Shown piece after piece: positions 8,401-16,889 of a DNA stretch of 64,000 bases; position 1 is the first letter of the stretch; each line of letters opens with the position of its first letter. Location of the stretch: contig NZ_CAXBGN010000004.1 of NCBI RefSeq assembly GCF_963975415.1, positions 124,001 to 188,000 on the forward strand. Direction: 5' to 3'. Under the pieces are notes generated by a model. That model saw only the letters and a list, made by a program, of their open reading frames with translations. It made no database searches and had not been told where the DNA came from. The position numbers and the translations under genes are program-made. Origin of the DNA: Kriegella sp963975415 (GTDB taxonomy: Bacteria; Bacteroidota; Bacteroidia; Flavobacteriales; Flavobacteriaceae).

Positions 8401-10658
8401 AGGCGGTTTGCGATGCCACTACCATCAGGGCACAATGGTCTTTGAACAATGGCGGACAGTATTTTGAGGCTCCAGACGAACAGTCGATTACTGTTAATTC
8501 GACAACAGGCGACAATGTCCGTTTGAGCATGGTACCCGATGGTGTTGATTTCACTATACACTATCAAGGCTCACAAGTCTATGATGGACGGGGTGATTTT
8601 CAGCTCGGTGTTGTTAGCCCTGCCAATAGTGGAAACTACATTATAACTTCAGCCTCAGGTTGTACAACGACTATCACCCTTAACGTAAGTGATGTCGTCT
8701 GTGATGCCACTACCATTAGGGCTCAATGGTCGTTAGATGATGGTCAAAGTTATTTTGAAGCACCCAACGAACAACCGGTAACGGTAGCGGCAAACACAGG
8801 AAATATTGTCCGCTTGAGTATGGTACCCGATGGGGTTGACTTTACCATAACGTTTAACGGTGATCAAATATACAGTGGTCGTGGAGATTACATTTTCCCA
8901 AATGCAGTAGCACCGACAAATAGTGGGGATTATATCATTACTAGTGCTCAAGGTTGTAGCACTACCCTTACCCTAAATGTTACCGATGTAATTTGTGACG
9001 GAAACGCGATAAAAGCTCAATGGTCATTAAATAATGGTCAGACCTATGAGGTGGCTCCCGATGAAAGCCCAATAACTGTAGCCGCACTCACTGGTGACAA
9101 CGTACGCCTAAGCATGGACCCTGATGGTGTAATTTTCACCATAACTTACAATGGCACCCAAGTGTATAGTGGTCAAGGTGATTTTCTTTTGGGTGTCGTC
9201 GCCCCTTCCAATAGTGGAGATTACATTATTACTTCTACTGAAGGGTGTAGCACCACCATTACCTTAAACGTCACCGATGCCGCATGTACGGGTGAAGACA
9301 TTCGAGCGGAATGGTCGACCGATGGTGGAACCAACTATGATGAAGCCCCAAACGAACAACCGGTAGATGTTACTGCCGACACCGGCGACACGGTATTGAT
9401 AAGCATGCTCCCGAATGGAGTAGACTTTACGGTTTTATTGGATGGAAACCAAGTTTACAGCGGCCGTACAGACTTTGCCTTACCGAACGTAGATTTTTCA
9501 AACAGTGGCTCTTACGTGATTACCACTGCCCAAGGCTGTAGCACCACTTTTAATCTTAATGTCAATTGTCCGAGTGGTCCCTTTACTCCAGAATACATCA
9601 TAGATGGAGTGGTGGGAAGTGGAGAAGCCTCTATTATTGTGGAAGCAGGAACTCCGGTAGTTCTGGGCACGGTTGAAGATAATGTTGCGTTTACAATTTC
9701 AGGTCCTAACGGAACATCAAGCAACGGGGATTTAGATTTAGGAAATATAATCACCACACAAGCTGGCGAATATATACTTACTTCGGCCGAAGGATGCACA
9801 GCATCGCTGAATATTGAGGTTGGAGACCCATGTGCACCAGATAATTTTACACCTCAGTACACCATTGATGGCGTGGCAGATAGTGATAACACAACCATTA
9901 CGGTCTCAGAAGGAACGCCTTTGATTCTTGGGCTAGTTCAGACAAATGTCAGTTTTACGGTTACCAGACCCGATAATACTGTTGAAAACGGAATTTTGGA
10001 TTTGGGCAATGTAGTCTTGGAAAATGCCGGCGACTATATATTTTCTTCCGTTGGAGATGGAGGTTGTAGTGCCCAACTTACATTGGTTGTCGAAGAAGTC
10101 GAAGATTGCCCCGAAGGTACTTTTACGCCCCAATACACAATTGATGGCGAGGTAGGAAGCGGTAATGCGACTATTATCGTTCCCGAAGGCACTCCTTTGA
10201 TTATCGGACTTGTTCAAACCGATATCAACTTTACAATCACCCGACCCGATAATTCGATCAATGACGGTATACTCGAATTGGGCGCTTTGACGTTAGCCCA
10301 AGGAGGAATTTATACTATCACATCTGAAGATGGTTGTACCGCCCAGCTCACCGTAGAGGTTGAAGAAGATGGAGGCGAACCAGGTTCTGATGTAGCATTA
10401 AAAGATGTCAAGGTTTACCCTAACCCTACTACGGATGGAAAATTAAGTTTTGAACTGAAGGAGTATATGAATGAAATCATCTACCTCAGTTTCTATGATA
10501 TTTATGGAAAGCTCGTACTTCAAAACACCATACCCTCCGACCATGGCACAGATCCAGAAATCGATGTTTCAATGTTGAGTCAGGGTATCTATGTAGTTGA
10601 AATAGCGCGAAGTAATACAAGTGAAAACACGATTAAAAAGATTATAAAATTACGATAA
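5484..10658 (+). CDS. T9SS-secreted copper-radical oxidase (galactose-oxidase-like) with LamG and Ig-like repeats
   Basis: 1724 residues. A Sec signal peptide (1-27, ends STQAQ) is followed by a seven-blade kelch/galactose-oxidase domain with a DUF1929-type cap (about 30-520). Every galactose-oxidase active-site residue has a counterpart: C106 in HDMFCPG, Y150 in PRGYQ (thioether pair, spacing 44 as in the fungal enzyme), W168 in GGSW, Y375-H376 in TYHS, H464 in SATHSTN. Next come a LamG/concanavalin-like domain (about 528-755), an Ig-like unit (about 770-870), five Cys-starting repeats of about 95 residues and three related shorter ones. A C-terminal T9SS type A signal (about 1645-1724, VKVYPNPTTDGK...) ends the protein. 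Family reaction: copper/tyrosyl-radical oxidation of a primary alcohol (such as galactose C6) to aldehyde with release of H2O2. It is expected at the cell surface or secreted. It sits next to the export operon, so the polysaccharide itself is a plausible substrate (inference). Confidence 0.88.
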   Translation: MRKNYLGLSFIPVFLFFLIITFSTQAQNAAQDGEWGGVIPFPIVPVAAANLPDGKLLTWSSFDRMRYTGGNGAGLTFTSIFDPFAPVNGNNPSEMEISNTGHDMFCPGVNNLANGDILVAGGSSAEETSIYNVTTGNWEIGDIMNIPRGYQGNVTLSDGSVFTLGGSWTEDGAFNDGLNRNGELWTKETGWFELPGVPVGPISDNNNDPQGIFRDDNHAWLWPASNGKIFHAGPSKEMHWIDVNANGGQGSITYSGDRGDDTYSMKGTTVMYEPDKIFKLGGAISYDSGNPANNNAYTIDISNETNVVVSKVSSTNHARTMHNTTLLPDGKIFITGGLATANTFWDTGAVYQGEIYDPYTNTWTTTASMTQPRTYHSVAILLTDGRVFVGGGGLCGTCDPYDGENHPDAEIYSPPYLFDAGGNLASRPSITSMPSEADWGTSVSVSTDVSVSSFSLIRFSSATHSTNNEQRRIPLTTTPGTSHTLTMPIQNNAPPGLYMLFAMDANGVPSVSGTIKIGQDIPLANNPNLVAHYEFNEPSGTSFVDISGNNNNGTILEHDNSGNTVPLTQNYLGAPGIFGTAIELDGSEFDSNTILDIPYSASLEDTVDEITVMGWVYRNENGFNTGILSHDYPAMFFGFHNALYKWEFITDNGQLSCYAGYVPPNTWVHIAATFDGTVAKLYANGIEICSKTLPPGTEFNFDNTKSFTSSGFYEQRTTPGQDGLPTRYNGSGITDEIDGRIDELKIYKKALGQPAIQDEFEAGLATGVPNLIACAPGAITSQYQIGAAAVQTGEFVTVSEGEDIVLSASTASATYYITSPNADENTRVTAPPGIGSPNITPGALTLSNIQASDSGRYVLTTAEGCMSFINVLVSGSCDPGDTPIMAEWSIDGGQTYPVGEEGETVNVTATQGDEVRLSIFPNGLNFTVTYNGNQVYNGRADYKIDVATPSNSGSYYLESEEGCSVIINLDVEEAVCDATTIRAQWSLNNGGQYFEAPDEQSITVNSTTGDNVRLSMVPDGVDFTIHYQGSQVYDGRGDFQLGVVSPANSGNYIITSASGCTTTITLNVSDVVCDATTIRAQWSLDDGQSYFEAPNEQPVTVAANTGNIVRLSMVPDGVDFTITFNGDQIYSGRGDYIFPNAVAPTNSGDYIITSAQGCSTTLTLNVTDVICDGNAIKAQWSLNNGQTYEVAPDESPITVAALTGDNVRLSMDPDGVIFTITYNGTQVYSGQGDFLLGVVAPSNSGDYIITSTEGCSTTITLNVTDAACTGEDIRAEWSTDGGTNYDEAPNEQPVDVTADTGDTVLISMLPNGVDFTVLLDGNQVYSGRTDFALPNVDFSNSGSYVITTAQGCSTTFNLNVNCPSGPFTPEYIIDGVVGSGEASIIVEAGTPVVLGTVEDNVAFTISGPNGTSSNGDLDLGNIITTQAGEYILTSAEGCTASLNIEVGDPCAPDNFTPQYTIDGVADSDNTTITVSEGTPLILGLVQTNVSFTVTRPDNTVENGILDLGNVVLENAGDYIFSSVGDGGCSAQLTLVVEEVEDCPEGTFTPQYTIDGEVGSGNATIIVPEGTPLIIGLVQTDINFTITRPDNSINDGILELGALTLAQGGIYTITSEDGCTAQLTVEVEEDGGEPGSDVALKDVKVYPNPTTDGKLSFELKEYMNEIIYLSFYDIYGKLVLQNTIPSDHGTDPEIDVSMLSQGIYVVEIARSNTSENTIKKIIKLR
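8107..10370 (+). repeat. Tandem Ig-like repeat array inside the copper-oxidase gene
   Basis: Five units of about 95 codons begin CD/CT and contain AQWSLNNG-type and GVDFTI...QVYSGRGDF-type segments, each ending SGxYIITSxxGC. Three shorter units of the FTPQYTIDG...ITRPDN type follow. Units are clearly homologous but diverged at DNA level, so this is an old expansion and not a recent slippage array. Repeats of this kind act as spacers or adhesive stalks between a catalytic head and the T9SS anchor. Confidence 0.8.
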
Positions 10659-10682
10659 ATCGCACGCTAGAACCAAGCATTC

Positions 10683-10718
10683 AAAAAAGCCCCAACAAAA
10701 TTCTGTCGGGGCTTTTTT
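10683..10718. terminator. Bidirectional rho-independent terminator
   Basis: AAAAAAGCCCC, a 13-nt loop, then GGGGCTTTTTT. The hairpin has a T-run on both strands and lies 25 bp after the oxidase stop and 38 bp after the end of the convergent lipoprotein gene, so it can serve both. Confidence 0.85.
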
Positions 10719-10756
10719 ACACATAAGTAGGTAGGGGTTAATTTATTACTGATGAT

Positions 10757-12631
10757 TTAAAAATCAACTTCATCATTCAAAAAGTCTTCTAAATTCGTAT
10801 AGCCATCTCCGTTTCGGTCTTGGTTTGCATCGCTTGCATCATTTGAATCAAGACCCATCGATTGCTCCCATTCATCTGCCATACCATCACCATCACTGTC
10901 ATAGCCGGAAGACCGCGAAGTGTTGGACATCGAAGGATAAGAGCCCGAGCCGTTTAATGTACCATTTCCGGCATCATATTGATTGACCAATCGTTTATCT
11001 ACGGCATCTCTTGTAGGATAACTTGCCCCCACTTTTGGCAATACCTTAGTTTCCAATTCATTTGCAGACATGACACTTGTTCCCGAACTGGCAAAAGCAC
11101 TTGATTTAATATAAGAGTTCAAATTAGATGACCATTGAGAGCGCCCTGCAGGGTTAATGTTTCCTTCAATATAGGCATGAGTATTGCCCGCACTACCCGT
11201 TCCATCATTTTCCCCATTTACCAAGGCGTTTGCCCGCACCGAAACTTCTCGAGACGCTTTATACTTATTATTTACGACCGAAAACTTTGTTCCCAGGCTA
11301 GGGTTGGTAAACCAAGTAGCTCCATAAACGATATTATTTATCATTTCAAAATCAAGCTGATCAGAAAGTGGGTTGTTCGATCTAATATTTCTTTCCCCAT
11401 TATGAGCAAAAAAGTTTCCATAATATGAAATATTGGAGGTTCTCTTATAATTAAGTGCCCCAAAACCACTTTCGGATATCACTGAATTTTGCAAGGTTAC
11501 TTTTTTAATTGTAGAACCAGAAAAGCCACCAACTAGTGCAAAATTTTCATCTCTTACCCAACTTATGCTACAATGATCTACAACAATATTTTCAATATGG
11601 GTCCCATTATATGCTGAAATATTAATTCCATCCTCATTACTTCCCGAAGTACTGAGACCTGGTCGTATTTTCAAATATCTGACGATTACATTAGATGCAC
11701 TGATTCGCAACTCCGCTCCTTTGATAAGAATACCATCCCCTGGTGCTGTTTGACCAGCAATAGTAACGTTTCCAGATTTGTAAGGTATATCTAGATAAGT
11801 TGAGCAATTGATCGTACCGCCAACGGTAAAAACAATAGTTCGAGTACCGGTCATTTTTAGAGCCTCCCTTAAACTTCCAGTTCCGCTATCATTTAGGTTC
11901 GTAACTTTCACAATATAGCCTCCTCGCCCCCCAGTAGCGTATTTTCCAAAACCTTCGGCCGTAGGAAAGGCCTTTAGCTCCCCATAGTTCTTACTTAAAT
12001 TTCCTTGAGGAACTACTATTTCTTCCTCTGCCACACTATTGTCCTCATCATTGGTAACCGTAACTTTAACCTCTCCGGTCTCCGTGGTAACGGTACCATC
12101 TTCATTTTCAGTTTCAGTAGTATAGGTAAACGAATCATCAATTGTTTGAACCTCCGTTTCCGTATCATTATCTTCAACAACGATTGTTTCTTCTGGCTCT
12201 TCGGAATCTACATTTTCTTCAACAATCTCGTTGTCATCAACGGTTTCGACTTCATCGATCAAAGTGTCTTCCGTAGTTTCTTCTACGGGCGCAGCTGTGA
12301 CCTCGTCGGTCTGTACGGCTGGCACATAAGTCAAGGTATTGTCTTCGTTTATCACCACAACGCCATTATTAGCAGGAGATGTTTCAACAATTTTAACATT
12401 ATCAGATTCCACAAACATGTCATTGGACAAGACATCAAGAATGGTACTCTGATCTAATCTGGTTACGAAAGAATCATCAACAATAAGACTATTAAGTCCA
12501 GAACCGCCTTGGGAACTGGAATCTTCATAAGCTGCTAATAAATCAGTGTCGTCACTGCTACAGGAAAGGAAAAAAGACAGAAATGGGGCAACCATGATAA
12601 ACTTGGGGGCGTTGCCGGCAAGATACTTCAT
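10757..12631 (-). CDS. Surface lipoprotein with Ig/cadherin-like module and pectate-lyase-like beta-helix (paralog 1)
   Basis: 624 residues. Lipoprotein signal to C24, followed by SSDDTDLL, an acidic stretch of the kind that sends Bacteroidota lipoproteins to the cell surface. Residues about 48-105 form the first half of a Big_9/cadherin-like fold (ILDVLSND, TLTYVP). An acidic linker (about 106-168) interrupts it, and the second half resumes at DDSFTYTTE (about 168-195). The catalytic-type domain (about 215-560) is PL1 pectate-lyase-like: AFPTAEGFGKYATGGRGG, NDSGTGSLREAL, then VVDHCSISW with the family Asp/His region. Ca-binding DSDGDGMADEWE and NQDRNGDGYTNLEDF motifs end the protein. Likely a polysaccharide lyase or binding protein acting on acidic glycan; substrate unknown. 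A tandem paralog lies upstream (13249-15045). Three boxes of a shared operator precede it. Confidence 0.82.
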   Translation of the reverse strand: MKYLAGNAPKFIMVAPFLSFFLSCSSDDTDLLAAYEDSSSQGGSGLNSLIVDDSFVTRLDQSTILDVLSNDMFVESDNVKIVETSPANNGVVVINEDNTLTYVPAVQTDEVTAAPVEETTEDTLIDEVETVDDNEIVEENVDSEEPEETIVVEDNDTETEVQTIDDSFTYTTETENEDGTVTTETGEVKVTVTNDEDNSVAEEEIVVPQGNLSKNYGELKAFPTAEGFGKYATGGRGGYIVKVTNLNDSGTGSLREALKMTGTRTIVFTVGGTINCSTYLDIPYKSGNVTIAGQTAPGDGILIKGAELRISASNVIVRYLKIRPGLSTSGSNEDGINISAYNGTHIENIVVDHCSISWVRDENFALVGGFSGSTIKKVTLQNSVISESGFGALNYKRTSNISYYGNFFAHNGERNIRSNNPLSDQLDFEMINNIVYGATWFTNPSLGTKFSVVNNKYKASREVSVRANALVNGENDGTGSAGNTHAYIEGNINPAGRSQWSSNLNSYIKSSAFASSGTSVMSANELETKVLPKVGASYPTRDAVDKRLVNQYDAGNGTLNGSGSYPSMSNTSRSSGYDSDGDGMADEWEQSMGLDSNDASDANQDRNGDGYTNLEDFLNDEVDF

Positions 12632-12700
12632 AAAATAGGTTAAGAAATGTTTATATTAAAATATTTGTGAGGCTCAAATTATTTTTTAATTTTAAAATCA

Positions 12701-12732
12701 TCGATGAAATACACCTTACTTCGATGAACTAC
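12701..12732 (-). promoter_or_regulatory. Direct-repeat operator of paralog 1 (proximal pair)
   Basis: Read on the gene strand: GTAGTTCATCGA (12732-12721) and GTATTTCATCGA (12712-12701), offset by exactly 20 bp, starting 101 and 81 bp before the ATG. Ten of twelve positions or more agree between the copies. Direct repeats with about 20-21 bp period are typical of LytTR response-regulator sites, and the core resembles the AlgR site CCGTTCGTC. The assignment to that family is inference. Confidence 0.6.
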
Positions 12733-12794
12733 AAAAATTTACGTCAGGGGTATTACGCCTTAGAGATGTTTTTAGATGTTTAGAATTCTTCTAT

Positions 12795-12806
12795 TCGACA
12801 AACTAC
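12795..12806 (-). promoter_or_regulatory. Distal operator box of paralog 1
   Basis: On the gene strand it reads GTAGTTTGTCGA, starting 175 bp before the ATG. The same box lies 178 bp before paralog 2 and 175 bp before the lipoprotein gene at 36191. Confidence 0.5.
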
Positions 12807-13191
12807 CTATATTTTTAACATCTGTTAACAACCATGGCTACCGATGTCTTAGGATTCACGACAACAAATTCGATATATATCAAATATCCAAACCTCGCCT
12901 CGACCTATATAAAATCTAGATTACATCACTATATTGAGTATAAAAAGGTCCGTCGAAATTGTCGCCAGAGCTAAAATTCAAAATGGTTTATAACTTATAC
13001 TCAGTCATGAGAGTGGCCGTAATTTTAAAATGGTAAGCGAAGAAAAAAAGCTGAAGAGGGAATTGTCTCATGCGAGATGCATTTAGAAGTTATCAATTCC
13101 TAAAAAGACGCAAGTCCATTTTTTATAAAACAATGGACTGCTCATACGATAATTCAAAACTTGGGCGAGAAAAATTAATCAAAAATAAACA

Positions 13192-13218
13192 GGCCCTTCA
13201 AAAGTATTTTAAAGGACC
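13192..13218 (-). terminator. Terminator of paralog 2
   Basis: A 12-bp stem (GGTCCTTTAAAA with TTTTGAAGGGCC, two G-U pairs) with a 3-nt loop, 31 bp after the stop of the minus-strand gene. T-rich sequence follows on both sides. Confidence 0.6.
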
Positions 13219-13248
13219 CTTTTTTATTTGGTGTTATTAACTAATATC

Positions 13249-15045
13249 TTAAAAATCCACTTCGTTTAAAAAGTCTTCTAAGTTGGTATATCCGTCGTCA
13301 TTTCGGTCTTCATTGCCATCACTAGAATCGTTTGGGTTTAGACCCATGGCAATTTCCCATTCATTTGAAATTCCATCTTCATCACTATCTTCATAGGCTG
13401 TTCCGTTAGAAATCTCTGGATATCCACCTGCTTCCGAAACGCTCTTTTTAATTGTCCCCGTACTATTGAGCACGTCATTTATAAGCCTTTCATCAACACG
13501 ATCACTATATTTCGATGCACCGACATCGGCAAGCACCACTGATTGAACAGCGCTACTGGATATCGAAGATATACCAGAATTAAAAATTTTACTATCAGTA
13601 ATATAAGGTTGAAGGTTTGATGAAATGGAAACATCCCTGCCATTGATAACATTATCCGCTATATAGGCACGCGTTCCACCTATACCACAGTCTGACGACC
13701 CCTCTAGCCTAATGGTCTCAAAACGAGTAGAAGTATTCGGACTGGTCTTATAAACATTGCCGATAATATCAAAATCATTGTTGTAAGTAGGTTGGGTTCC
13801 ATATTTATAACCGTACACCAAATTATTAATCATCTCAAAACTACTAGTACACTTTGAAGACCTTATATTTCGTTCCACATCATGGATCAATAAATTCTTA
13901 AATATACTAATGTTGGTTGCCCTGCTCCAAAGAAGAAATCCGAGTCCAGTACTAATATTCTCACCGATTATGTTCTTTTGAACAGTAACGTTCTGAACGC
14001 TGCTCGTACCTCCAATGCCCCCAATAATCAACACCTTGTCCGTTGCCCATGTTACGGAACAATGATCTATGATGATATCGCTTATTTGGTTGTTGTTATA
14101 GGACGATAAACGTATTCCATTGATATTGCTACCCGAAACATTACTTCCCGGCCTTATTTTCACGTACCTCAGTATAACATTCGACGCAGATATACGCAAC
14201 TCGGCTCCGCGTATAGTAATTCCTCCTCCAGGTGCTGTTTGCCCCGCTATGGTAACATTTCCAGACTTATAAGGTATTTCCAGGTATGAATTACAGTCTA
14301 TAATACCTCCTACTTTAAAGATAATGGTTCTAGCACCGGTTTTTTTAAGTGCATCCCTCAAACTCCCAGGGCCACTATCATTTAAGTTTGTAACGGCAAC
14401 AACATAACCTCCCCGACCACCCGTGGCGTTTTTGCCGAAACCTTCGGCCGTAGGAAAAGCTTTTAATTCTCCATAATTTTTGTTTTGATCTCCTTGATTA
14501 ACCGAATTGTCCTCGACTTCTTCAACGTCCTCATTTTTGGTAACCGTTACAGTAACGGTACCCTCTTCGGTAGTAACTGTCTCATCTTCGTTCACTACCT
14601 CTGCGGTATACGTAAAAGTGTCTGTAGTTTCCTCTGAAGCTTCAGTTTCGGAAGTATTCTCTACCACAACCTCACTTGAGGTCTCCTCTTCTTTTGGTTC
14701 GCTCTCAGTCTCTTCTGGCGCTTCATCCTCTACAATAGGTGTGGGCGTATAAGTCAATGTATTATCATCATTAATTACTACAGCCCCATTATCAGCAGAA
14801 GATGTTTCCGTAATCTTGACATTATCAGATACTGTAAACATATCATTTGACAAGACATCAAGAATGACACTCTGGTTTAGTCTTGTAACATAAGAATCAT
14901 CAACGACTAGATTGTTGAGTTGAGGCATCTCTTGAGAAGCAGCAGCTACATACTCCGCCAACAAATCTGTGTCGTTACTGCAAGAAAAAAATAGAAATGG
15001 GGCAACCATGATAAACTTGGGGGCGTTGCCAATAAAATACTTCAT
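13249..15045 (-). CDS. Surface lipoprotein with Ig/cadherin-like module and pectate-lyase-like beta-helix (paralog 2)
   Basis: 598 residues, same architecture as its neighbour: lipid Cys at 22 followed by SNDTDLLAEY, VILDVLSND and TLTYTP strands, an acidic Glu-rich linker, then DTFTYTAE, and a PL1-like beta-helix starting AFPTAEGFGKNATGGRGG with IIDHCSVTW. The C-terminus has Ca-loop motifs (DSDEDGISNEWE, NEDRNDDGYTNLEDF). The first 20 residues, the 5' untranslated region and the operator region are nearly identical to paralog 1, whereas linker and distal helix differ. This indicates tandem duplication followed by divergence. Likely a cell-surface lyase or glycan-binding protein; substrate unknown. 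Confidence 0.82.
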   Translation of the reverse strand: MKYFIGNAPKFIMVAPFLFFSCSNDTDLLAEYVAAASQEMPQLNNLVVDDSYVTRLNQSVILDVLSNDMFTVSDNVKITETSSADNGAVVINDDNTLTYTPTPIVEDEAPEETESEPKEEETSSEVVVENTSETEASEETTDTFTYTAEVVNEDETVTTEEGTVTVTVTKNEDVEEVEDNSVNQGDQNKNYGELKAFPTAEGFGKNATGGRGGYVVAVTNLNDSGPGSLRDALKKTGARTIIFKVGGIIDCNSYLEIPYKSGNVTIAGQTAPGGGITIRGAELRISASNVILRYVKIRPGSNVSGSNINGIRLSSYNNNQISDIIIDHCSVTWATDKVLIIGGIGGTSSVQNVTVQKNIIGENISTGLGFLLWSRATNISIFKNLLIHDVERNIRSSKCTSSFEMINNLVYGYKYGTQPTYNNDFDIIGNVYKTSPNTSTRFETIRLEGSSDCGIGGTRAYIADNVINGRDVSISSNLQPYITDSKIFNSGISSISSSAVQSVVLADVGASKYSDRVDERLINDVLNSTGTIKKSVSEAGGYPEISNGTAYEDSDEDGISNEWEIAMGLNPNDSSDGNEDRNDDGYTNLEDFLNEVDF

Positions 15046-15114
15046 AAAATAGGTTAAGAATTATTTACATTAAGATACTTGGGCTGAATATTTATTTTTT
15101 AAATAAAAATTTTA

Positions 15115-15146
15115 TCGATGCAATACGTTTTATTTTGCTCATCTAC
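15115..15146 (-). promoter_or_regulatory. Direct-repeat operator of paralog 2 (proximal pair)
   Basis: Gene-strand boxes GTAGATGAGCAA (15146-15135, degenerate) and GTATTGCATCGA (15126-15115), offset 20 bp, at 101 and 81 bp before the ATG, the same distances as in paralog 1. Confidence 0.5.
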
Positions 15147-15211
15147 ATAAAATTAAAAATCAGAGGTAATACGCCTTAAAGCTGTTTTTCAGACGTTCAG
15201 AGTTCTTATAT

Positions 15212-15223
15212 TCGATGAACTAC
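15212..15223 (-). promoter_or_regulatory. Distal operator box of paralog 2
   Basis: Gene-strand GTAGTTCATCGA, identical to the best box of paralog 1, beginning 178 bp before the ATG. Confidence 0.5.
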
Positions 15224-15625
15224 CAATGTTTTTAACATCCATTAACGATAATAATGATAACAAACCGTGCTTTTCATGTACCAAGAACAAGAAACAAAGG
15301 AATATATTGTTCACAAACACCTAGTTTAACATATTGATTATGTTACATTTAAGTTGTTAAAATAATTTCCTTATATAATTCAAAACCAAAACTGACGACG
15401 AACTTTATTCTGCTCTTTGATTATTTCAATTCCTAGAATATCCTCTATTTTATCGATGAACGGTCAAAGCCATAATCAAGCTTGCGTAATAAACCCGTAT
15501 TGCGTACTTTCTTAACTATTTTGTAAAATTCAAATATTGGTTTTTCACCTAAATACAGAAAAGAACTCTTTTAGATTTTTCAAGTATCAAAAATCATGGT
15601 GATATTTGCAACCAAAACAAATACC

Positions 15626-16663
15626 ATGAAAATATTGGTTACCGGTGCGGCCGGATTTATAGGATATCACGTTTCAAAAAAATTAATAGCAAACGGACAC
15701 GAGGTTGTTGGCTTAGACAATATCAACGATTATTATGATATAAACCTAAAACTAGACCGCTTAAAAGTGTTGGGCATCAATAGCGATGTTGCCGAAAAAT
15801 TCAACACTTTGAGTTCTAGTCATCTTGAATCGGGCCGATTTCAATTTATCCGTTTGGCATTGGAAGACCGCAGTGCCCTTCCCCAATTATTTAAAAATCA
15901 AAAATTCGATGCCGTCTGCAATTTGGCTGCTCAAGCAGGCGTGCGCTATAGCTTAGAAAACCCTGAGGCCTATATTGACAGCAATGTCGTTGGCTTTCTA
16001 AACATTCTAGAATGTTGTAGAAACTTTAATATAAAACACTTGGTCTATGCCAGCAGTTCGAGTGTCTATGGTTTAAATGAGAAGATTCCCTTTGAGACCA
16101 GCGATAATGTAGACCACCCCGTAAGCCTCTATGCGGCCACAAAAAAAAGTAATGAGCTCATGGCCCATACCTATAGTCATTTATATGGTTTTCACACCAC
16201 TGGCCTGCGGTTTTTCACCGTCTATGGACCATGGGGTCGACCTGACATGGCCATGTTTCTTTTCACAAAAGCCATTTTAAACGGAAAGCCCATCAAAGTA
16301 TTTAATCGTGGAAAAATGGAACGAGACTTCACTTACATTGACGATATTACCGAGGGTGTCGTTCGCATTTTAGAAAAGAAGCCTTCCGCAGTGGCAGAAA
16401 GGCCACTTTATAAGGTCTATAATATAGGAAACAACAACTCCGTTAAATTACTAGACTTTATCGAAGCCATTGAAGCCAGCTTAGCTATTAAAGCAGAAAA
16501 GCAATTATTACCAATGCAACCAGGTGATGTCGAAAAAACATGGGCTAACGTAAATGATTTAATGAAACACTACGATTATAAGCCCGACACACCCGTTAGA
16601 ACAGGAATAGATTCCTTCATTAAATGGTATAAAGAATATTATAGCCAAAACACCGTTCAATAA
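15626..16663 (+). CDS. UDP-glucuronate 4-epimerase (SDR family)
   Basis: 345 residues from the ATG at 15626 (MKILVTGAAGFIG); a start 30 bp upstream only adds ten non-conserved residues. NAD-binding GAAGFIG is at the N-terminus and the catalytic SSS...YAATK triad is in mid-protein (VSLYAATKKSNE). The DNINDYYD motif and length match the LspL/Cap1J group that converts UDP-GlcA to UDP-GalA. UDP-GlcA would come from the dehydrogenase at 18441. First gene of the plus-strand biosynthetic block. A UDP-glucose 4-epimerase role is less likely because of the DINDYYD signature. Confidence 0.85.
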   Translation: MKILVTGAAGFIGYHVSKKLIANGHEVVGLDNINDYYDINLKLDRLKVLGINSDVAEKFNTLSSSHLESGRFQFIRLALEDRSALPQLFKNQKFDAVCNLAAQAGVRYSLENPEAYIDSNVVGFLNILECCRNFNIKHLVYASSSSVYGLNEKIPFETSDNVDHPVSLYAATKKSNELMAHTYSHLYGFHTTGLRFFTVYGPWGRPDMAMFLFTKAILNGKPIKVFNRGKMERDFTYIDDITEGVVRILEKKPSAVAERPLYKVYNIGNNNSVKLLDFIEAIEASLAIKAEKQLLPMQPGDVEKTWANVNDLMKHYDYKPDTPVRTGIDSFIKWYKEYYSQNTVQ

Positions 16664-16861
16664 TAACTTATTTTTATAAGCTATTGTAACAAGATCTCAA
16701 AGAATAAGTATCTTATAACATATTTTTAAATCTGTATTCAATATACCAATAATTAGCAAAGAAAATATTCACCTTCACATTTTAGCTTTTGACAAACGTT
16801 GTTTCATCGGAATTACCCTACGGCTTATATAAAAATAAAGGACAAATTAATTTCTTTTGCC

Positions 16862-16869
16862 CATCTTTG
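16862..16869 (+). promoter_or_regulatory. -7-like promoter box
   Basis: CATCTTTG followed by CAC, one mismatch from the Bacteroidota TAnnTTTG consensus, 21 bp before the epimerase start at 16890. No good -33 TTG was found at the usual spacing, so this is tentative. Confidence 0.3.
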
Positions 16870-16889
16870 CACTTCAAAAATAAATCGCA

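Larger units (their letters stand above)
12632..13248. other. Intergenic region between the two tandem lipoprotein genes (617 bp)
   Basis: The first 175 bp hold the promoter and the operator boxes of paralog 1 (listed separately). The far end holds the terminator of paralog 2. Between them I see only A+T-rich sequence with a TGAGTATAA / TTATACTCA inverted pair about 60 bp apart (12932-13003). No gene is recognised. Confidence 0.7.
15046..15625. other. Divergent intergenic region (580 bp)
   Basis: It separates paralog 2 (minus) from the UDP-glucuronate epimerase gene (plus). The first 180 bp hold three operator boxes. A further lone box, ACCGTTCATCGA on the minus strand, lies at 15453-15464. 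The rest is A+T-rich with no recognisable gene. Confidence 0.65.

Noticed and set aside
12932..13003. TGAGTATAA / TTATACTCA inverted pair
   Set aside because: Arms are 9 bp and about 60 bp apart, with no T-run and no match elsewhere, so chance is likely in A+T-rich DNA.
15453..15464. Lone ACCGTTCATCGA box between paralog 2 and the epimerase gene
   Set aside because: The core match is good, but it is over 400 bp from the lipoprotein start and reversed relative to the epimerase, so I did not count it as part of the operator set.
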